Shown one piece after another: positions 5,918 through 13,631 of a DNA stretch of 13,631 nucleotides. The stretch's first letter is position 1, and each line of letters opens with the position of its first letter. The stretch lies in NCBI GenBank assembly GCA_021798235.1, contig JAJZMO010000328.1, forward strand, positions 1 through 13,631, in the 5' to 3' direction. A model generated the notes under the pieces. It did not search any database and had not been told where the DNA came from. It saw nothing but the letters and a program-made list of their open reading frames with translations. Made by a program: the position numbers and the translations under genes. The DNA is from Acidobacteriota bacterium (GTDB lineage: Bacteria; Acidobacteriota; Terriglobia; Terriglobales; Acidobacteriaceae).

Positions 5918-7534
5918 CTATTGGGAAATCTTCGCCTCGAGGTTGTCTGGCGTGGGGAGGCCTTCCAACTCCATGATTTTGAGCTTATTGAGCAGGGTTT
6001 TATAGCTGACCTGCAAGCGGCGCGCGGCCTCTTTGCGATTCCAGCGCGTGCGCTCGAGCATTTCCAGGATCGCTTTTCGTTCGGCTTGCCAAGCGGCGCG
6101 GCTGCCAATTTCCAATAAGGATGGTTCGGATGTCGGGGAGGAATGTGCTGCAGCGTCTGCGTCGGTGCCCGACCCCGTAGGGGCTGGAGGCTGTGGCCGG
6201 AGTGTGTGCCGATCCGCAGCGGGGACATGTTGGGAGAGTTCGCGCAAAATTTGTGTTTCGCCACCGACGATGACAAAGCGCTTGCAGAGATTTTCCAACT
6301 CGCGGACGTTGCCGGGCCAGTGATACAGCAGCATCTGGCGTTCGACTGCCGGGCTGAAGTAGCGCAGGGGCCGACGATACTCGGCGGCGTATTTATCCAA
6401 GAAGAAATGGGCAAGGTGAAGAATTTCGTCCAAGCGCTCGCGCAGCGGGGGCACGGTAACGGTGACGACGTTGATGCGGTAGTAGAGATCTTCGCGGAAG
6501 AGGCCTTCGGCCACGCGCTGCTCGAGGGGTTTGTTGGTGGCGCAGATGAGGCGCACATCGACGGAGATGTCTTGCTTGGCTCCGAGACGAGCGAATTGGC
6601 CATCTTGCAACACGTGGAGGAGTTTGGCTTGGAGCATGGGGTGCATCTCGCCAATCTCGTCGAGGAAGAGTGTGCCCTGGTGCGCCAGTTCAAATTTTCC
6701 TGGCTTGGGGCGCGTAGCACCGGTGAAGGCACCGGCCTCGTAGCCGAAGAGTTCACTCTCCAGTAGATCGTTGGGGATGGCGGCGCAATTGACTTTGATA
6801 AATGGCTTCTGCACGCGCTGGGAGGATTCAAAGACCATGCGCGCGACAATCTCTTTGCCCACGCCGCTCTCGCCGCGGATGAGCACGGTGGCATCGGTGG
6901 CGGCGACCTTGGATACGATGCCGCGAATCTCGGCCATGCGCGGATTGGATCCGGTGAGCGGCGCGATGCTGCGAGGGAAGACTGGGCCGGAGTTGGCAAC
7001 CGGCTGCGCCGTCGCCGCATGCACCGCTGTGTGCGGCGTGTGGGGCGCGGTTGGTTCCTGCATCCGTTGCGTGGAGGCGGCGCGATGGGTGGATTGTTCC
7101 GGCGGCGCGGCAGGTTCCGCGCGTGCATGCGGCTGGCGCGGTTGGGTGGGTTGGAGCGGAATGGCTTGTCGTATATGGGCGAGCACAGGGAGCAAGCGCT
7201 CATCCAAATCCTCCGGTTGCAACGGCGGCACCAGAATATCCTCCGCGCCCAAGCGTGAGGCGGCGTAGGCCAAAGCTCCGTCGAGCTTCGCCAAAAATAG
7301 AATGACGGGCAACTGTGGATATGCGGCTCGGATTTGTTCGAGCGGTAGGGTGTTGTGTTCCAGCTCCAAGATCAGCAGCGCGGGCGGCTGGTTGCGCAGT
7401 TGTGCCAACAGTGCGGTGGTGTTTTGCGACGCTAGTGTAACGGTCGCCTGCTGTCGCAGCAGTGCCTGCACGATGGGGGCTGCGGCCTCAGAGTCACGCA
7501 GCGCGAGTACAACCGGAATCGAATGCGGCGGCAT
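5918..7534 (-). CDS. Sigma-54-dependent transcriptional activator with degenerate receiver domain
   Basis: An NtrC-family enhancer-binding protein of 538 residues that would remodel RNA polymerase-sigma-54 by ATP hydrolysis. The AAA+ domain is complete: Walker A GESGVGKE (221-228), the sigma-54-contacting GAFTGA loop (268-273), Walker B GTLFLDEIGE (287-296), FREDLYYRI and HWPGNVREL. A Fis-type helix-turn-helix ends the protein (WNRKEAARRLQVSYKTLLNKL, about 498-518). Residues 1-120 are shaped like a receiver domain, but the phospho-acceptor Asp position reads LLILELE (Glu57) and the usual acidic pair is missing, so phosphorylation is unlikely. A Pro/Ala/His-rich linker spans 125-185. ATG 7534 has no clear Shine-Dalgarno; an in-frame TAA lies about 20 bases upstream. 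The nearest sigma-54-like promoter in the window is just downstream of the gene. Confidence 0.93.
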   Translation of the reverse strand: MPPHSIPVVLALRDSEAAAPIVQALLRQQATVTLASQNTTALLAQLRNQPPALLILELEHNTLPLEQIRAAYPQLPVILFLAKLDGALAYAASRLGAEDILVPPLQPEDLDERLLPVLAHIRQAIPLQPTQPRQPHARAEPAAPPEQSTHRAASTQRMQEPTAPHTPHTAVHAATAQPVANSGPVFPRSIAPLTGSNPRMAEIRGIVSKVAATDATVLIRGESGVGKEIVARMVFESSQRVQKPFIKVNCAAIPNDLLESELFGYEAGAFTGATRPKPGKFELAHQGTLFLDEIGEMHPMLQAKLLHVLQDGQFARLGAKQDISVDVRLICATNKPLEQRVAEGLFREDLYYRINVVTVTVPPLRERLDEILHLAHFFLDKYAAEYRRPLRYFSPAVERQMLLYHWPGNVRELENLCKRFVIVGGETQILRELSQHVPAADRHTLRPQPPAPTGSGTDADAAAHSSPTSEPSLLEIGSRAAWQAERKAILEMLERTRWNRKEAARRLQVSYKTLLNKLKIMELEGLPTPDNLEAKISQ

Positions 7535-7668
7535 GGAATGGGTGACTCGATTTTAGACCAGATTGTGACGACGGTACCGGAAAAGAAGAAGCAGAGGAAA
7601 ATTTATCGGCTCGATCCTCTTGCGTTGGGTGGAGTGATCGCAGATCGTTTGCGGTGTTGTGAAGATTT

Positions 7669-7685
7669 GCGCCAAGCGCTGGCGC
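7669..7685 (-). other. Short hairpin after ybeY
   Basis: GCGCCA-AGCGC-TGGCGC forms a perfect 6-base-pair stem 22 bases after the ybeY stop. On the minus strand no T run follows, so it is at best a weak terminator. The rest of 7535-7706, between ybeY and the activator gene, shows no gene. Confidence 0.3.
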
Positions 7686-7706
7686 AGGAAGGAATGGGGG
7701 TGCGAT

Positions 7707-8201
7707 TCATTTTTGTGCGCGGGCGATGAGCGCAACCGGCAGGCGGAAGCGGCGGCGGAGTGCTTCTTCGCGGGCGGCCATGACGCCGTGGTCGGTTTCG
7801 TGGTCGTAGCCAGCCAGATGCAACAGTCCGTGCAGCAGCAGAATGCGCACTTCCACTTCCAGCGCGTGGCCGAGTGCGCGAGCCTGGCGCGCAGCGGTGT
7901 CGAGCGAGAGTGCCAGATCGCCGGCATGGATGGGCGCGAGGGGGGCTTGCGCGGATTTTTTGGATGGCTTCGCAGCGCGGGTTGTGGCGGCAAAATCCAC
8001 GGCGGGGAAAGAGAGCACGTCGGTGGGCTTGTCTTTGCCGCGATAGTCGCGGTTGAGGCGGCGGAGCGTGCGGTCATCACTGAGCAGAACCGATACCTGA
8101 CCGCACAGGCCAATGGCGCGTTGCGCGCGGCGCAGATAGGCACGCAGCGCAGGCAGGCGCGCAGTGGAGAGTTGTGCGCAGGGCGGATCAAGCGTAAGCA
8201 T
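7707..8201 (-). CDS. ybeY: Endoribonuclease YbeY (16S rRNA maturation)
   Basis: A zinc-dependent endoribonuclease that trims the 3' end of 16S rRNA and takes part in ribosome quality control. The signature H-x3-H-x5-H is present as HGLLHLAGYDH (His124, His128, His134), preceded by the family motifs LNRDYRGKDKPTDVLSFP and GDLALS. The frame is open upstream to a GTG at 8306, but the extra 35 residues do not look like YbeY and overlap a hairpin, so ATG 8201 (164 residues, normal length) is preferred. Neither start has a strong Shine-Dalgarno. The segment between DVLSFP and GDLALS contains a Lys/Ala-rich loop. It follows ruvB on the same strand after 228 bases that hold a hairpin and tandem repeats. 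Confidence 0.92.
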   Translation of the reverse strand: MLTLDPPCAQLSTARLPALRAYLRRAQRAIGLCGQVSVLLSDDRTLRRLNRDYRGKDKPTDVLSFPAVDFAATTRAAKPSKKSAQAPLAPIHAGDLALSLDTAARQARALGHALEVEVRILLLHGLLHLAGYDHETDHGVMAAREEALRRRFRLPVALIARAQK

Positions 8202-8301
8202 GGCTAGAAAGGAATGTAACACGCGGGATGGTGTCGCTTGATACCCAGGTTCGAGCGATTTTGATGGAAGCAGGAACGTTGAGGGGGAAGCGATAGGTTG
8301 T

Positions 8302-8337
8302 CCCACTCTAGCCGCAAAAGAGCGCGGCTAGAATGGG
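8302..8337. repeat. Long intergenic hairpin (REP-like)
   Basis: TCTAGCCGC (8307-8315) pairs perfectly with GCGGCTAGA (8324-8332) around an 8-base loop. After one mismatch, CCCA (8302-8305) pairs with TGGG (8334-8337). That gives 13 pairs in total. No T run follows on either strand, so it is not a standard terminator. It abuts exactly the first of three tandem repeats. Confidence 0.7.
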
Positions 8338-8388
8338 GCACCGCAGATATGGATGCACCGCAGATATGGATGCACCGCAGATATGGAT
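8338..8388. repeat. Three perfect 17-base tandem repeats
   Basis: The unit GCACCGCAGATATGGAT occurs three times head to tail without a mismatch (8338-8354, 8355-8371, 8372-8388). It lies in the ruvB-ybeY spacer and begins at the base after the hairpin at 8302-8337. A 17-base period does not preserve a reading frame, so it is non-coding. Copy number of such a perfect array is likely to vary between strains. Confidence 0.95.
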
Positions 8389-8429
8389 GAGGCTTCGCAG
8401 GATTTGATTTCCCTGAATTGAAATCAGCG

Positions 8430-9470
8430 CTAAAACAGGGTGGATGGTTTGCGTGGGGGTTCGATGCCGAGGTGTTGGTAGGCCAAGCGTGTGGCGACGC
8501 GGCCACGCGGGGTGCGATCGAGGAATCCAATCTGAATCAGAAACGGCTCGTAGACCTCTTCGAGCGCATCCTCTTCCTCGGCCAGCGCGGCAGCAAGTGT
8601 ATTGAGTCCGACGGGGCCGCCATCATATTTTTCGATGATGGTGCGCAGCAGGCGGCGATCCATTTCATCAAAACCATGCGCATCGACTTCGAGCATCTCC
8701 AAGGCGGCGATGGCCGTGGCGCGGTCAATGTGTCCGCTGGCGCGTACCTGGGCGTAGTCGCGCACGCGGCGCAGCAGGCGGTTGGCGATGCGGGGCGTGC
8801 CGCGAGAGCGCAGGGCAATCTCGGCAGCGCCGTCAGGATCGACGGGGATCTGGAGCACCTCCGCCGAGCGCTCGACGATGATGCGCAGCTCATCTTCGGT
8901 GTAGAACTCGAGGCGCAGCAGGATGCCGAAGCGGGCCAAGAGCGGCGAGGCCAGCAGTCCGGGTCGCGTGGTGGCGGCGACAAAAGTGAAGGGATGCAGG
9001 TCCATCACATGCGTGCGCGCAGCGGGACCCTGGCCGATCATGATGTCCAATTTGTAGTCTTCGAGCGCGGTGTAGAGCTTCTCTTGCAGGCCGGCCTGCA
9101 GGCGATGAATTTCATCGAGAAAGAGCACCTGATGCTGCTTGAGATTGGTGAGGATGGCGGTGAGGTCGCCTTGAATTTGCAGCGCAGGGCCGGAGGTTTG
9201 CTGAAAGGCCACGCCGAGTTCGTTGGCGATGATGTTGGCCAGCGTGGTTTTGCCCAAGCCTGGCGGGCCGGAGAGCACGACGTGATCGAGGGCCTCGCCG
9301 CGGTTGCGCGCCGCCTCCAGCGCAATGGCCAGTTGCTCCTTGGCCTTGCGCTGGCCGATGAACTCGTTCAAGTGCTGCGGGCGCAGCTTTAACTCAAAGC
9401 TGGCGTCATCCTCGACCACGGCGGCAGAGACGCGGCGCGCGGAACGGTTTGGGGCGTCATCGGCGAGCAT
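8430..9470 (-). CDS. ruvB: Holliday junction branch migration helicase RuvB
   Basis: The hexameric ATPase motor that, with RuvA, drives branch migration of Holliday junctions before RuvC resolves them. In the 346-residue product: Walker A GPPGLGKT (68-75), Walker B LFLDEIHR (116-123), sensor-1 region ATTRPG (166-171), the RFG arginine-finger region (180-182), and a C-terminal winged-helix domain ending in [14 protein letters not shown]. The frame is open further upstream to 9680, but that part overlaps the phosphorylase gene. ATG 9470 gives the usual length and begins just before the conserved [12 protein letters not shown]. No clear Shine-Dalgarno is seen, so translation may depend on the upstream gene, whose stop is 62 bases away. 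ruvA and ruvC are not next to it. Confidence 0.96.
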   Translation of the reverse strand: MLADDAPNRSARRVSAAVVEDDASFELKLRPQHLNEFIGQRKAKEQLAIALEAARNRGEALDHVVLSGPPGLGKTTLANIIANELGVAFQQTSGPALQIQGDLTAILTNLKQHQVLFLDEIHRLQAGLQEKLYTALEDYKLDIMIGQGPAARTHVMDLHPFTFVAATTRPGLLASPLLARFGILLRLEFYTEDELRIIVERSAEVLQIPVDPDGAAEIALRSRGTPRIANRLLRRVRDYAQVRASGHIDRATAIAALEMLEVDAHGFDEMDRRLLRTIIEKYDGGPVGLNTLAAALAEEEDALEEVYEPFLIQIGFLDRTPRGRVATRLAYQHLGIEPPRKPSTLF

Positions 9471-9532
9471 GTAAGCGGATGGTACCGCGCGCGCCTGGCC
9501 CGGTGCAATGGCGCGCGCAAGCAAACGATTGT

Positions 9533-11311
9533 TTAGGCCAGCGTCAGCTCCGGTTGGTCGATCCATTGGCTGGAGCCGTCGTTGGGGAAGTAGGCATTCA
9601 TCAAGTACTGCTGCAACATTCGCTGGGTGTTGAAGAAGGCACCATTGACGGCCAGCGTGAGACGCATGACCTCTTTCCAACGCGCGGGATAGCGGTAGTA
9701 GAGCGGCAAAATCTCGACGGCCAACTTTTCGTAGAGCGACTCGGCCTCCATATCTTCCTCGTCGGATTCAACGATGGACCAGCCGGTTGCGCCTTCGATG
9801 CAGCCTTCGATCCACCAGCCGTCGAGCGTGCTTAAGCTGGGCACCCCGTTCATGGCGGCCTTCATGCCGCTGGTGCCGGAGGCCTCATATGGACGGCGCG
9901 GCGTGTTCAGCCACAGGTCGCAGCCGCTGGTGAGCAGCGCACCGAGTTCCCACTCATAATTTTCAAGGTAGACCACCTTGAGCGCGTTGGAGTTGAGCGC
10001 TGCGGCCTCCTCAATCACTCTGCGAATGATGGCCTTTCCCGGTTCATCGTGGGGATGCGCTTTGCCGCCGTAGAGGATTTGCAGGCCGCCGCTCTCGCCG
10101 GCGATTTGCAGCAGGCGATGCGGATTGGCGAAGAGCATGTCCGCGCGCTTGTAGGAAGCCGCGCGCCGGGCAAAGCCTAATGTAAAGCGGCGCTCGTCCA
10201 ACTGGACGCCCGTGCGCTGCGCGACCGCAGCCAGCAGCGCGCGTTTGGATTCGCGATGGCGCAGCTCAATCTCATTGGCGGGGAGGCCGATGGCGAAGCG
10301 GAGATATTGATTGTCCTGCCGCCATTCTGGAATTTTTTCGTCGAGCAATTTTTGCAGCGGCGCGGCGATCCAAGTGGCTGCGTGGACGCCGTTGGTGATG
10401 GCGTGAACGGTGTAGTCGGGAAACATTTGCTGCGAGACCTTGCCGTGCTGCATGGCGACGCCATTAACGTAGCGCGAGAAGTGCAGGGCGACGTAGGTCA
10501 TGTTCAACTGCTCGTCCGGGCAGCAGCCAAAGCGCTGCAAGACTTCGGTGCGTTCCTGGCCGAGAATCTGCCGCGTCTGGTCGAGCGAGAAACGGTCATG
10601 CCCGGCGGGCACGGGAGTGTGGGTGGTGAAGACGCACATCTGGCGCACGGCCTGCGCATCTTCCTCATTGGCAGCGGAGATACCGCGGCCATTGGTGCGT
10701 TCCTCGAGCAGGCTCAGCGTCAGGAGCGAGGCGTGGCCCTCGTTCATGTGAAAGACCTGGATCGGATAGCCGAGAGCGGCCAGAATTTTTTGTCCACCCA
10801 TGCCTAAGATCGCCTCTTGGCATAGGCGGTAGTAGGTGTCGCCGCCGTAGAGGTGATCGGTCAACTGGCGGTCCCAGGGGTCGTTTGGCTCCACATCGGT
10901 GTCGAGAAAGATCACAGGAACCATCTGGCCATCGACGCCGCGCATCTCATGCCGCCAGGCACGCACGAGCACGGGGCGATTTTGCAGGGTCAGAGCGATG
11001 ACCGGCTCCAAGCACTCCAAGACCGCTTCAGGATTCCACGGCTCGTCGCCTTCGGTTTGCACGCCCTCTGCGCTGAGATATTGGTGAAAATACCCCTTGC
11101 GATGCAGCAGGGTGACGGCAACCATGGGCGCGCCCGCGTCTGCGGCCGCGCGCAACGTGTCGCCGGCCAACATGCCCAAGCCGCCGCTGTAGGTGGGCAT
11201 GGAGGGATCGACGGCAATCTCCATGGAAAAGTACGCAATGCTGGGCGCATTTGGGTTATCCAGGGTGGTGCCGGGCTGCAAATGGGGGGAAGATTCGTTA
11301 TGCTCTGGCAT
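9533..11311 (-). CDS. glgP: Alpha-glucan (glycogen/starch) phosphorylase, short form
   Basis: A GT35 enzyme that removes glucose from glycogen or maltodextrin ends as glucose-1-phosphate, using pyridoxal phosphate. The PLP lysine lies in [15 protein letters not shown] (Lys484). Other family blocks are [11 protein letters not shown] (41-51), HMNEGHA (188-194), [11 protein letters not shown] (229-239), ITNGVH (305-310) and [11 protein letters not shown] (382-392). At 592 residues it belongs to the shorter alpha-glucan phosphorylase branch rather than the 800-plus-residue glycogen/maltodextrin phosphorylases, and it starts directly with the IAYFSMEIA strand. A near-ideal ribosome site AGGAGG lies 7 bases before ATG 11311. 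It is the first gene of a probable unit with ruvB. No other glycogen genes are in the window. Confidence 0.93.
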   Translation of the reverse strand: MPEHNESSPHLQPGTTLDNPNAPSIAYFSMEIAVDPSMPTYSGGLGMLAGDTLRAAADAGAPMVAVTLLHRKGYFHQYLSAEGVQTEGDEPWNPEAVLECLEPVIALTLQNRPVLVRAWRHEMRGVDGQMVPVIFLDTDVEPNDPWDRQLTDHLYGGDTYYRLCQEAILGMGGQKILAALGYPIQVFHMNEGHASLLTLSLLEERTNGRGISAANEEDAQAVRQMCVFTTHTPVPAGHDRFSLDQTRQILGQERTEVLQRFGCCPDEQLNMTYVALHFSRYVNGVAMQHGKVSQQMFPDYTVHAITNGVHAATWIAAPLQKLLDEKIPEWRQDNQYLRFAIGLPANEIELRHRESKRALLAAVAQRTGVQLDERRFTLGFARRAASYKRADMLFANPHRLLQIAGESGGLQILYGGKAHPHDEPGKAIIRRVIEEAAALNSNALKVVYLENYEWELGALLTSGCDLWLNTPRRPYEASGTSGMKAAMNGVPSLSTLDGWWIEGCIEGATGWSIVESDEEDMEAESLYEKLAVEILPLYYRYPARWKEVMRLTLAVNGAFFNTQRMLQQYLMNAYFPNDGSSQWIDQPELTLA

Positions 11312-11670
11312 CGTGGATCCTCCTGAAAGAAAACTTCACCGAACGGCTGAACAATGGCAAGCCGCGATCAGGTTTGCTGCGTCACTCTGTGTTGATCCTG
11401 CTGCGATGGTGCTGCGTGGGACACTAATTTTTAGCTTGGCGGCAGGGAGGCCCTTGCGGGAATCCACTCAACGGGGAATGGAAAGACTCCTGTGCCAACA
11501 AGCATTGTAGAGCCAGTGTAGCAGGAAACCGGGAGCGACTCCGACAAAGCTGTGGGAGTGCGGGGTGGGGAAAGTCGACTATCTTGCTGTAAGGAAAGGG
11601 AATTATTTGTTTTTGGTTGGAGGGGGAACCAAAATGGCAATTATTTACAGACTTCGTGCAAAAAAATAGC
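11312..11670. other. Divergent spacer between glgP and cspA
   Basis: No credible gene is seen in this stretch. It must hold the minus-strand promoter for glgP, but I cannot place it with confidence. A perfect 8-base-pair inverted repeat TTTTGGTT-ggaggggg-AACCAAAA (11611-11634) lies in the AT-rich part. It could be an operator for either gene. Confidence 0.4.
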
Positions 11671-11698
11671 TTCCAATTATCCACAGCTCTGGTACACT
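11671..11698 (+). promoter_or_regulatory. Probable cspA promoter containing a DnaA box
   Basis: An extended -10, TGG-TACACT (TACACT 11693-11698), is preceded by a weak -35, TTCCAA (11671-11676), 16 bases upstream. The spacer contains TTATCCACA (11677-11685), a perfect match to the DnaA box. Predicted start near 11705 leaves a leader of about 110 bases before ATG 11816. Long structured leaders are common for cold-shock genes. Confidence 0.45.
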
Positions 11699-11815
11699 CG
11701 GTCTAGCGTTAGAAAAGAACCGGCAAGTGCAGGTCTCGCCTCAATTGCAAGTTTCTGCCAGTAGTGGCTCCGATTCACTCAAGCGCAATTCAATTACCAA
11801 TAGGAAACAGCAACA

Positions 11816-12016
11816 ATGGAACAAGGTACAGTGAAATGGTTTAATGATGCGAAGGGCTTCGGCTTTATCTCGCGTCAAAACGGCGAAGATGTTTTTGTGC
11901 ATTACTCTGCCATCAACTCCAATGGTTTTAAGAGTCTGCAAGAAGGACAAGCCGTGCAGTTCAACGTGGTCAAAGGCCCCAAGGGCTGGCAGGCTGCGGA
12001 CGTGCAACCGGTCTAA
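11816..12016 (+). CDS. cspA: Cold-shock protein, CspA family
   Basis: A 66-residue single cold-shock domain that binds single-stranded RNA/DNA and melts RNA structure at low temperature. Both nucleic-acid-binding motifs are intact: RNP1 KGFGFI (13-18) and RNP2 DVFVHYS (25-31), with the typical GTVKWFND opening and a closing [15 protein letters not shown] (11802-11807) lies 8 bases before the ATG. The gene stands alone on the + strand, with its own promoter region and terminator. Several paralogues are usual in one genome; which one this is cannot be told, so the symbol is by family. Confidence 0.96.
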   Translation: MEQGTVKWFNDAKGFGFISRQNGEDVFVHYSAINSNGFKSLQEGQAVQFNVVKGPKGWQAADVQPV

Positions 12017-12039
12017 CTTTCAACGCGCAAACAATTTAC

Positions 12040-12075
12040 AAACGGCGAGGGCTTTGGCCCTCGCCGTTTCCTTTT
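12040..12075. terminator. Bidirectional intrinsic terminator between cspA and the S9 peptidase
   Basis: AAACGGCGAGGGC (12040-12052) and GCCCTCGCCGTTT (12057-12069) form a perfect 13-base-pair stem with a TTTG loop. On the + strand it is followed by CCTTTTG. On the minus strand the stem ends in TTT followed by GTAAATTGTTT. It lies between converging genes and can serve both. Confidence 0.88.
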
Positions 12076-12104
12076 GTTGCGGATGCGCATCTCGAGATCC
12101 AGAG

Positions 12105-13631
12105 TTAGCGCGTTCCGGGATCTGGATGCAAGTATTGCTCCAAGGTGTCCACGATACTGCCGTACAGTTGCTTTCGTGCAGCGGGAGTGTCCAGGGAATG
12201 GGTCAGCCTGGGGTAGAGCAGCACCGAGCAGGATTTGCCTGCGGCTAAGAGCGCTTGGAGCCACTGCATTGTGTTCGCAAGATGCACGTTGTCATCTGCC
12301 GCGCCCTGCGCCACCAGCAGATGTCCGTGCAGCGAGCTGGCGCTGTCCACGACCGCATCGGCTGCATAGGTTTGTGCGTCGTTTGCAGGCGATCCCAAAT
12401 ACCGCTCGGTGTACGCAGTGTCGTACAGGCTCCAATCCGTTACCGGGGCGACGGCAATGCCTACTGCAAAACGATCCGAATGGGTGAGCGCGTACAGCGT
12501 AAATGTGCCTCCCCAGCTCCAACCCCACCATCCCATGCGCTGAGCATCCAACTGTGGATACTGCGCCAGCACAGCATCGAGCACGCGGAGTTGATCCTGC
12601 AACTGCACGGGGCCAAAATCGTGGTAGGCCGCCTGGGCAAAGGCGCGTCCACGATTGCCCATGCCGCGATTATCCACGCGGAGCACGGCAAAGCCATGTT
12701 CGACCAGTAGTTGGTCAAAGAGTGCATCTTTGTTCCACTGATTTCGCACCTGCTGCACGTGTGGCCCACCATAGGGATTTAAAACCAGGGGCACGCTGGC
12801 CTTGGCGGTTTTGTCTGGCGGCAAGAGCAATTCTCCATAGAGCACTGTTCCATCGGCAGCGCTGCTGGTGATCCACTCCGGCTTGACGAACGTGAAGCCG
12901 GGCGGCAGGCTGTGCGCCGTCCAAAAGGGCACGCAGGCACCGCCCAGGGTACAGAGGCGCACCAGCGGGGGATGTTTCAAGCTCGATACGGTATCCACAT
13001 ACCGGTCTCCCTGCAAAGAAAATGAGATGGAATGCACGCCGTGGATCGAGCTGAGCATCTGCTTGCTGGTTCCGTCCAAGCGCACTTGCCACAACATCTC
13101 CTCGCGCGGATCGCTTTCATTGGACGTGTATTCGACGACGCCGCGTTTGGCGTCAACAAAGGCAACGCTTAAGACGTCCCACAAACCACGTGTTAATTGG
13201 CGCTCCAAATGCGCAGTCCCCTGCAAGGGATGTGCGGCGTCGTAGCGGTAGAGGTAGAGATGCGTATGTCCATCGCGCCAACTGGTCCATAGAAATTTGC
13301 CCGCGCTGAAAAATTCGACATCGTAATCTTCGTTGAGAAATCTGCGGTCGCTATCTGTCAGCACCTTGTGTACACGCCCTGTGGCGGCATCGGCAAAATA
13401 TATGGAGCGGTGCCGCTGGTCGCGTCGTAATACCTCTGCCCATAGCGTTTGCGCATCAACCCAGCCAAAGCGGGGTACATAGTCTGTTTTGGCTCGCAGT
13501 GGAAGTTGCATCCACACTGTGGCTCCGCCGTTGGCGCTGACGACGCCCAGGCGCACCGTTGGATTGGCGTCTCCGGCCTGTGGATACCGCTGCTCCTCCA
13601 CCGAAGCATGATGGCCCATCCAATCCGTCAA
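12105..13631 (-). CDS. S9 family (dipeptidyl peptidase IV-like) serine peptidase, N-terminus beyond window edge
   Basis: A prolyl-oligopeptidase-family enzyme, most like S9B, that would clip dipeptides from peptide N-termini, usually outside the cytoplasm. The visible 508 residues comprise the C-terminal part of a beta-propeller (about 1-250, with YxYD-like blade strands) and the alpha/beta-hydrolase domain. The nucleophile is Ser372 in GWSWGG, the acid is in GAADDNVH (Asp446/447), and the His is in PRLTHSL (His478), in the right order. The NPYGGP oxyanion-region motif is at 285-290. The frame is open at the right edge and the TTG there is not a likely start; family members of 700-780 residues imply about 240 residues are missing, including any signal peptide. 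It converges on cspA. Confidence 0.93.
   Translation of the reverse strand: MTDWMGHHASVEEQRYPQAGDANPTVRLGVVSANGGATVWMQLPLRAKTDYVPRFGWVDAQTLWAEVLRRDQRHRSIYFADAATGRVHKVLTDSDRRFLNEDYDVEFFSAGKFLWTSWRDGHTHLYLYRYDAAHPLQGTAHLERQLTRGLWDVLSVAFVDAKRGVVEYTSNESDPREEMLWQVRLDGTSKQMLSSIHGVHSISFSLQGDRYVDTVSSLKHPPLVRLCTLGGACVPFWTAHSLPPGFTFVKPEWITSSAADGTVLYGELLLPPDKTAKASVPLVLNPYGGPHVQQVRNQWNKDALFDQLLVEHGFAVLRVDNRGMGNRGRAFAQAAYHDFGPVQLQDQLRVLDAVLAQYPQLDAQRMGWWGWSWGGTFTLYALTHSDRFAVGIAVAPVTDWSLYDTAYTERYLGSPANDAQTYAADAVVDSASSLHGHLLVAQGAADDNVHLANTMQWLQALLAAGKSCSVLLYPRLTHSLDTPAARKQLYGSIVDTLEQYLHPDPGTR

Noticed and set aside
8202..8306. 35-residue N-terminal extension of YbeY from GTG 8306
   Set aside because: The extra residues do not resemble the family, the start lies in a hairpin, and ATG 8201 gives normal length.
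8405..8426. TGATTTC...GAAATCA hairpin directly after the ruvB stop, as a terminator
   Set aside because: Seven AT-rich pairs with no T run on the minus strand; too weak to call.
8418..9392. Long + strand frame of 324 codons opposite ruvB
   Set aside because: Antisense shadow of ruvB in high-GC DNA; no start signal and no domain.
11495..11510. TTGGCACAGGAGTCTTT on the minus strand upstream of glgP
   Set aside because: The -24 box is good but the essential GC of the -12 box is missing.
11745..11760. TGGCAGAAACTTGCAA on the minus strand, a sigma-54-like site that could drive glgP
   Set aside because: The GG-GC spacing is 9 bases instead of 10, and the site would give a leader of more than 400 bases.

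Overview
The window reads like a chromosomal segment from a moderately GC-rich free-living bacterium, most likely an acidobacterium (class Terriglobia). That assignment rests on inference: the Rhs-core wording (KERDLESGLDYFGARYF, GGEQITSVDGQGNW), the long Ala/Arg/Pro-rich housekeeping proteins and a dipeptidyl-peptidase-IV-like S9 peptidase resemble those I know from that group. No rRNA, tRNA, CRISPR array or transposase was seen.

Left part (1-5455): the 3' part of the DNA primase gene dnaG runs in from the left edge on the + strand. After it comes a scarred segment. Two decayed Rhs fragments on the + strand (1583-1765 and 4113-4322) flank two minus-strand genes: a parvulin-type peptidyl-prolyl isomerase with an odd C-terminus, and a secreted protein with a degenerate chitinase (GH18)-like fold. 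The Rhs pieces lie in the reverse of their order in an intact Rhs protein, so this is not one Rhs gene simply interrupted. The segment ends about 25 bases from the stop of pgeF (laccase-domain / peptidoglycan editing factor).

Middle (5456-8429): a 460-base non-coding interval separates pgeF from a sigma-54 activator gene. On the minus strand it holds a -24/-12 (sigma-54) promoter-like element followed about 150 bases later by a good intrinsic terminator. This is the layout expected of a sigma-54-dependent small RNA beside its activator, and it is the most interesting unexplained signal in the window. The activator has intact AAA+ and Fis-type HTH domains, but its receiver-like N-terminus lacks the phospho-acceptor Asp. 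Next comes ybeY (rRNA maturation endonuclease), then a spacer with a long hairpin abutting three perfect 17-base tandem repeats.

Right part (8430-13631): ruvB (Holliday-junction helicase motor) and a short-form alpha-glucan phosphorylase are co-oriented on the minus strand and probably co-transcribed from the strong ribosome site of the phosphorylase. Divergent to them is cspA, a cold-shock protein with a roughly 110-base leader and a perfect DnaA box inside its probable promoter. cspA converges through a bidirectional terminator on a minus-strand S9 peptidase that runs off the right edge.

Apart from the Rhs-scarred segment, this is mostly housekeeping: replication, recombination, RNA maturation, envelope quality control and glycogen use.
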